This document shows, in pieces, positions 31,498 through 35,794 of a DNA stretch of 35,794 bases (positions within the stretch are counted from its first letter, which is position 1; every line of letters begins with the position of its first letter). The position numbers and the translations under genes are program-made. A model generated the notes under the pieces. The model saw only the letters and a list, made by a program, of their open reading frames with translations, was not told where the DNA came from and searched no databases. Source of the stretch: Gracilibacillus alcaliphilus (GTDB taxonomy: Bacteria; Bacillota; Bacilli; Bacillales; Amphibacillaceae); the NCBI RefSeq assembly GCF_016909015.1, contig NZ_JAFBFA010000045.1, positions 1-35,794 of the forward strand, in the 5' to 3' direction.

Positions 31498-31619
31498 AGC
31501 AATTATAATCATAAAGTGAGATTTATCGGAATAATAGTTTGAAATACCGCCATGTTGAAGCAGCGGAATGAAGGACAGTTGTACTGGGGTAAACAACCCT
31601 AACCAAATTGGTACATAAA

Positions 31620-31982
31620 GAGCTTGTTTAAAAAGTCCAACAAAAATGACACGGCGAATGTCGGAGTTGGCAATCGGGAAACTTCTACTAAAACCGTCCA
31701 CATCATGTGGACAATGCACGTGCTGTGCAAGTCCGCTACTCACGTATTAAAAGCGTACGTTCCGTTCCTTGAAAAAGAAGGTCGCTTTTTCTGCGTGCAA
31801 GACCATCTGCTCAAAGGCTGTGCTGCCTTGAATTTCAGCGTACAGGACGTACTAGTGCAGGCGTTATGACAGGACGTCATGGCTTTAGCCTGCCGACGCA
31901 CACACTGTGCTAGTATCGGTGTTGCAACACGATGTTGCAAACTTAACTGATGAAGGTCCTTTTTATCGAACTTATTGAACAT
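31620..31982. repeat. Dispersed inverted-end repeat, long copy C with hairpin-rich centre
   Basis: A 363-base copy in the opposite orientation to A and B. It opens TTGTTTAAAAAGTCCAACAA and closes CTTTTTATCGAACTTATTG, the same ends as A. Between ACTTCTACTA and GATGAAGG lies about 240 bases absent from A and B. This centre holds hairpins at 31696-31712, 31715-31729, 31771-31791, 31840-31852, 31863-31883, 31898-31910 and 31922-31940. Two of them (31840 and 31863) carry the same AGGAC loop. There is no credible protein. Its end lies 26 bases before the start of the next gene. Confidence 0.75.
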
Positions 31983-32007
31983 GAATATAAAGAAAGAGGT
32001 GAGCTTA

Positions 32008-35000
32008 ATGGACGAGATTCCAAGATCAACCAAAGAGAAAATTGTAAAGGAGGAAATAAAGCAATTATTTCGTCAAGGTTATCTGACTGAGAAGGAATTT
32101 CACCGGTTTATGCAGACCTATCAACAATATCACCTACAGCAAAAAGAGTTTGCTCAGTTGCAGAGTGAAATGAGACAAGAACAAGAGACTGAAACTGTCA
32201 AACAACCAACAGAACCAATCGATCAGCCGGTTATCAAGGTCGAGCCGAGTCCTGCAGCAATAAAGAAACCAAAACCAGTGAAGCAACCAAATGAAAAACC
32301 TCCTAAACCGAAGAAAACAAGTGAGCAAATCCGCGAACGAAATATTACTTGGCTGCTGATCATCGGAGTGGTTTTTTTATTAATTAGTGGTTTAGTGGTT
32401 GCGACAAGCACATGGGATCAAATGGGAGCCTTAATGAAAGTAATCACTTTACTAGGTGTTTCCTTGTTTTTCCTTGCTTTAAGTATGATATCGAGTAAGT
32501 TTCTGAAGATCGAAAAGACAGCCTTTGCTTTTCTTACCCTTGGAAGTTTATTGCTCCCAATTGGAATATTGGCCATCGGTTATTTCGGCTTATTGGGATC
32601 CTATCTCACGATTGATGGGGAAGGCAGGTACATATTAGGAATGATGTGTACATTGATTCCGCTCCCGCTATACGTTAGAAACGCCTTGGTCAGTCAAGCA
32701 AGGTTGTTTGTCTGGATCTCCTTTTTATTTTTATCATTCTTTGTCGGTTTTTTATTTGCAGCATTGCAGGTACCGGTAGATCTGTTTTACCTGTTAATCA
32801 TGCTCTATAATGCTGCTTTATTATTTAGCTATCATCGTTTTCATCGTCAGCAGCAAACAAAATCAGCTCTATTTTTCAAAGAATTGCCTGCATATGCACA
32901 GTTGAATTTAATTGTGTCGACTTTACTAATGCTGGCTGTATTTGATCAGGCACTCTTTTACAGTTTTAACGTTTTATTGACGGCCGTGCTCTATATGGCT
33001 ATGGTTTTCGTGTACCATACCAAAACCTATCAATTTGTTTTTGTTGTATTGTTTGCCTATGGGGTGTTTCAGCTAACGGAATCTTCGTGGCTGCAGTCCA
33101 TCGATATATTTGTCTATGCCTTGTTAGGGGCAGGATATATCTTGTTTGCTTATCTTATGAGAAAGGATAGCTTTGTTGAGAAAGTCTTCCACTATACTGC
33201 TGGAATTATTACCTTTTTTGCTTTTATCTATATAAGTTTTCAAGGGTTGGTGATCAGAGGAGGATCAGATTCCTGGACATTATTATTTGCTTATCTTGTT
33301 GTTGCTGGAACTTACCTCTATCTTTCTCATATTACTAATCGCCAAGTATTTCGCTGGCTGGCACCTATTTTTCTCTTTGTATTTGGGCTGCAATTATGGA
33401 ATACGGTAGTGGAGCCGTATTTTGTGATAACTTGGGAATTCTTTCTTTTTGTATATGCAGGTATCTTATTCGTGGTTGTTGGTGTTCGCAAAAAATGGGC
33501 ATTTACTCAGCCTATTCAAACAAGTACGTATTACCTGTCAGCAGCAGTCATGCTGATTGCCATGTTAAATACATTGTTAGTTATGGCATATATGGAGCTA
33601 ACTATCATGTTGGTATTATTAGGTGTCATATGTTTGATTGTGGCTCATTCTGCAAATGGAATAGAAAAACAAACAGCAGAATGGTTGCACGCCGTCAGCT
33701 GGATTTTTGCTCTATTCGTGTTGTATCCAGAGTTAACAAGCCGAATGGGACTTTCTTATGAACAATGGAATCTTCCCATACATGTTGCGGTCGCTTCTCT
33801 TATTTTGCTCGGGGTCTGTAAAGTATGGGATCGATGGAAGAAGCCAAATTTGGCACGGGCCGCCTTTTACATTGGGCAGGTTAGTTACTGTATGGCTATT
33901 TTACAAGCAGCTGTTTATTATTTCTTTTGGGACGGCAAAGTCAACCGTTCATTGATTTTTTTAGTTGGCATTGCCGTAGCCATTTGGTTTGTGAAACGGT
34001 CTAAGAGCCAGTTATTATGGAGTATTGTAGCGTTGACGACATTGTTTTTCTATATGTCTTTGTACAGCTTTATGCCGATAGATTCGCTGTCAGGGTATGG
34101 CTGGTATATGGTGTTTGCACCAGTCTTACTGCTTATCATTGATTGGTATGCAGGAAAGTATGACAAGGCACTTAAGCCACATTTCTTTAAACTTGCCCAT
34201 GTGGTGATACTTGGTTTGCTGTTATTATTTGCTGTCGATTTCGTTATGGATCACGAGATTCATCCTGCCATAACTGCTATTCCTACACTGATTTACGTGT
34301 ATAGCGCAATGGTTAAGCAGAAAGAATGGCAAATTAAACTGTCTTTATTTGCAGGGATGACCATGATTCCATGGATGATGACGATGTATCTGTATTATTA
34401 TGATTGGCAACTATCCTTAGAATTAGAATATATACCTATTTTTACTAGTATTCTGTTCTTGGTGGGTTGGATTATGGTGCCACTTGTTTGGAAAAAGAGA
34501 ATCGAATGGTATATGATACCATTTATTCATCTTAATCAGCTTATTGTGGTGAGTTCATGGATGCCAGGCACGTTCTTTGAGATAGTTATTTTGCTGGCAT
34601 GGATGGTGTTAGCTTTATACTTATTGCATGTTCGCAAATGGCTGATGTTTAGTTTAATCCCTGTGATTGCTTCGATTATTATGTGGAATCAGCAGCAAGT
34701 GATCATAAATCCAGACTATCTTATTCTTCTTACTATCGGGTTCTTTGTTTTGTTAATTGGATCAGGCAGCTATGTCTTTACGAGTCTCTATCTGACAAAG
34801 GAGAAGAAGGTTATTGATGTAGATTGGTATGCAGTAGGTGCCCTATTGTATGTATTTTTTGCCTTTACCCTTTCTAGCATGACTGATAATATATGGCTGC
34901 AGATAGTGCCTTATCTGATGCTTGCTAGTTGGTTATATCTGCAAATCAAACGAGTTCATTCATCCGCAGGGAAGAAGACGCTGGTTACCTTATCATGTAT

Positions 35001-35511
35001 TTCACTTTTGCCAGCCTACTATATAGTTTTAGAAGAATATTTGGAGCTGATAACGCCATTATTACATGCTGAATTCAAGGCATTGCCTATCCTACTGCTG
35101 TCGATTTTATTAGCAGTCAGGACATGGCGGCATAAGAAAAACATTATGAATCATGTACAAACGGTTATCTTGATCTTTATTACTGTCTATTTGATTAATG
35201 ATGCGATCCAGAGCAGCACGGTTTGGGATGCCATTATTATCGGTACGTTATCGCTGGCCTCATTCTTAACGGGGATGAAATTGCAAATCAAATCCTATTT
35301 CTTTGTCGGTCTTGGCACACTATTATTTAATGTGATGTACCAAACCAGACCTTATTGGGGCAATTTACCGTGGTGGGGCTACCTATTAATCGTTGGTGTC
35401 CTACTGATTGCCATTGCTAGTTACAATGAGTGGCAGAAACAAAGAGAATCTGAAGGGAAGCTTGTTCCACTGATAAAAAAAGCACTGGCAAGGTTCAAAG
35501 AATGGGATTAA
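32008..35511 (+). CDS. Very large polytopic membrane protein, function unknown
   Basis: I set the start at the ATG at 32008, behind AAAGAGGTGAG; the longer frame begins inside repeat copy C. The protein has 1167 residues. The first 60 are charged and helical (a possible coiled coil), then comes a Pro/Lys linker (about 65-103, IKKPKPVKQP and similar). From about residue 113 on there are roughly thirty hydrophobic segments, counted by eye, with few and short loops. It resembles the multi-membrane proteins annotated with DUF2157 or SCO7613-like regions, but I cannot assign it firmly. No enzymatic motif is seen. It is monocistronic and closed by a terminator. Confidence 0.85.
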   Translation: MDEIPRSTKEKIVKEEIKQLFRQGYLTEKEFHRFMQTYQQYHLQQKEFAQLQSEMRQEQETETVKQPTEPIDQPVIKVEPSPAAIKKPKPVKQPNEKPPKPKKTSEQIRERNITWLLIIGVVFLLISGLVVATSTWDQMGALMKVITLLGVSLFFLALSMISSKFLKIEKTAFAFLTLGSLLLPIGILAIGYFGLLGSYLTIDGEGRYILGMMCTLIPLPLYVRNALVSQARLFVWISFLFLSFFVGFLFAALQVPVDLFYLLIMLYNAALLFSYHRFHRQQQTKSALFFKELPAYAQLNLIVSTLLMLAVFDQALFYSFNVLLTAVLYMAMVFVYHTKTYQFVFVVLFAYGVFQLTESSWLQSIDIFVYALLGAGYILFAYLMRKDSFVEKVFHYTAGIITFFAFIYISFQGLVIRGGSDSWTLLFAYLVVAGTYLYLSHITNRQVFRWLAPIFLFVFGLQLWNTVVEPYFVITWEFFLFVYAGILFVVVGVRKKWAFTQPIQTSTYYLSAAVMLIAMLNTLLVMAYMELTIMLVLLGVICLIVAHSANGIEKQTAEWLHAVSWIFALFVLYPELTSRMGLSYEQWNLPIHVAVASLILLGVCKVWDRWKKPNLARAAFYIGQVSYCMAILQAAVYYFFWDGKVNRSLIFLVGIAVAIWFVKRSKSQLLWSIVALTTLFFYMSLYSFMPIDSLSGYGWYMVFAPVLLLIIDWYAGKYDKALKPHFFKLAHVVILGLLLLFAVDFVMDHEIHPAITAIPTLIYVYSAMVKQKEWQIKLSLFAGMTMIPWMMTMYLYYYDWQLSLELEYIPIFTSILFLVGWIMVPLVWKKRIEWYMIPFIHLNQLIVVSSWMPGTFFEIVILLAWMVLALYLLHVRKWLMFSLIPVIASIIMWNQQQVIINPDYLILLTIGFFVLLIGSGSYVFTSLYLTKEKKVIDVDWYAVGALLYVFFAFTLSSMTDNIWLQIVPYLMLASWLYLQIKRVHSSAGKKTLVTLSCISLLPAYYIVLEEYLELITPLLHAEFKALPILLLSILLAVRTWRHKKNIMNHVQTVILIFITVYLINDAIQSSTVWDAIIIGTLSLASFLTGMKLQIKSYFFVGLGTLLFNVMYQTRPYWGNLPWWGYLLIVGVLLIAIASYNEWQKQRESEGKLVPLIKKALARFKEWD

Positions 35512-35540
35512 CAAGTTAAATATATACCACAGATGAAAAA

Positions 35541-35580
35541 AGGTTATGGTTATCCATTGTGATAGCTATAATCTTTTTTT
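35541..35580 (+). terminator. Intrinsic terminator after the large membrane protein gene
   Basis: A 14-base stem with several G-T pairs (35541-35554 with 35561-35574), a 6-base loop and seven T. The remaining 214 bases to the window end show no gene. Confidence 0.75.
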
Positions 35581-35794
35581 ATCAACTTAACTTTTCACAC
35601 ATAAACAAACATGTGCACCCTGCTATCATTGATTGCCCTTGCCTGGTCATTATTTTGACTGAATAGACGTTTGAAGATTCGCTCCGGCCAACCACTTCGC
35701 TCCCTCAATATACTTTCATTTTCTTAAAATATCGCTGTTTTTCTCTAATTTTCATTGATTAATATTAAAAACATTAGGTAAGTCAAGGAATATA

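Noticed and set aside
31624..31869. Plus-strand ORF of 81 codons in repeat copy C
   Set aside because: It runs through the inverted-repeat hairpins, has no binding site and is not shared with copies A and B.
31620..31982. Copy C as a TnpB or IscB guide RNA
   Set aside because: No intact nuclease gene adjoins it, its ends match the short repeats instead of IS605 ends, and the TnpB relic is 3 kb away. It remains only a remote possibility.
1..35794. CRISPR arrays, tRNA or rRNA genes, prophage
   Set aside because: No regularly spaced direct repeats, no cloverleaf with a TTCGAAT-type arm and acceptor stem, no rRNA core sequence and no phage structural genes were seen on either strand.

Overview
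The window is chromosomal DNA of a low-GC, endospore-forming member of the Bacillaceae. Three things point there: sporulation genes (sigK, sda, an rsfA-type regulator), strong AGGAGG-type ribosome binding sites with frequent GTG/TTG starts, and a gene order that follows the Bacillus subtilis aspS-to-yqeM region. A relative of Gracilibacillus, Amphibacillus, Oceanobacillus or Virgibacillus is likely, but the genus cannot be fixed by reading.

Layout. 1-420 holds a 6S RNA with its promoter and terminator. 589-2857 (minus) carries an RsfA-family regulator and rarA. 3179-9292 (plus) is cymR, iscS-type desulfurase, mnmA, yrrB and recD2: cysteine/sulfur control, tRNA thiolation and a repair helicase. 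9461-10800 is accessory: a Rid-family protein without the usual arginine, a broken-looking SEC-C gene and a tiny zinc-ribbon protein. 10806-20384 is an AI-2E family exporter, an alanine T-box and alaS, ireB/yrzL, ruvX/yrrK, yrzB, mltG, trmR, greA, a minus-strand KTSC-like gene and yrrS. 20406-22201 is mtnN converging on an uninterrupted sigK, then the 48-residue checkpoint gene sda (minus) with a DnaA-box cluster upstream. 22716-27757 is the compact yqeG-yqeH-aroE-yqeI-nadD-yqeK-rsfS-yqeM operon. 27758-35794 is variable: a frameshifted TnpB relic, gpmA, a kinase-fold protein, an SDR oxidoreductase, a PH-domain protein and a 1167-residue membrane protein.

Compared with my memory of B. subtilis, yrrD/glnQHMP, yrrN-yrrO-udk, pbpI and comER-comE are absent from their usual places.

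The least explained feature is a family of intergenic repeats with imperfect inverted ends. There are two short copies (about 105 bp), one long copy (363 bp) whose extra centre is packed with hairpins, and two or three internally deleted derivatives. One copy supplies the C-terminus of a neighbouring gene, and the long copy abuts the ribosome binding site of the large membrane protein gene. This is the best candidate here for an undescribed element or structured RNA. The sda/DnaA-box arrangement is the clearest regulatory system: it matches the known circuit that couples replication initiation to sporulation.
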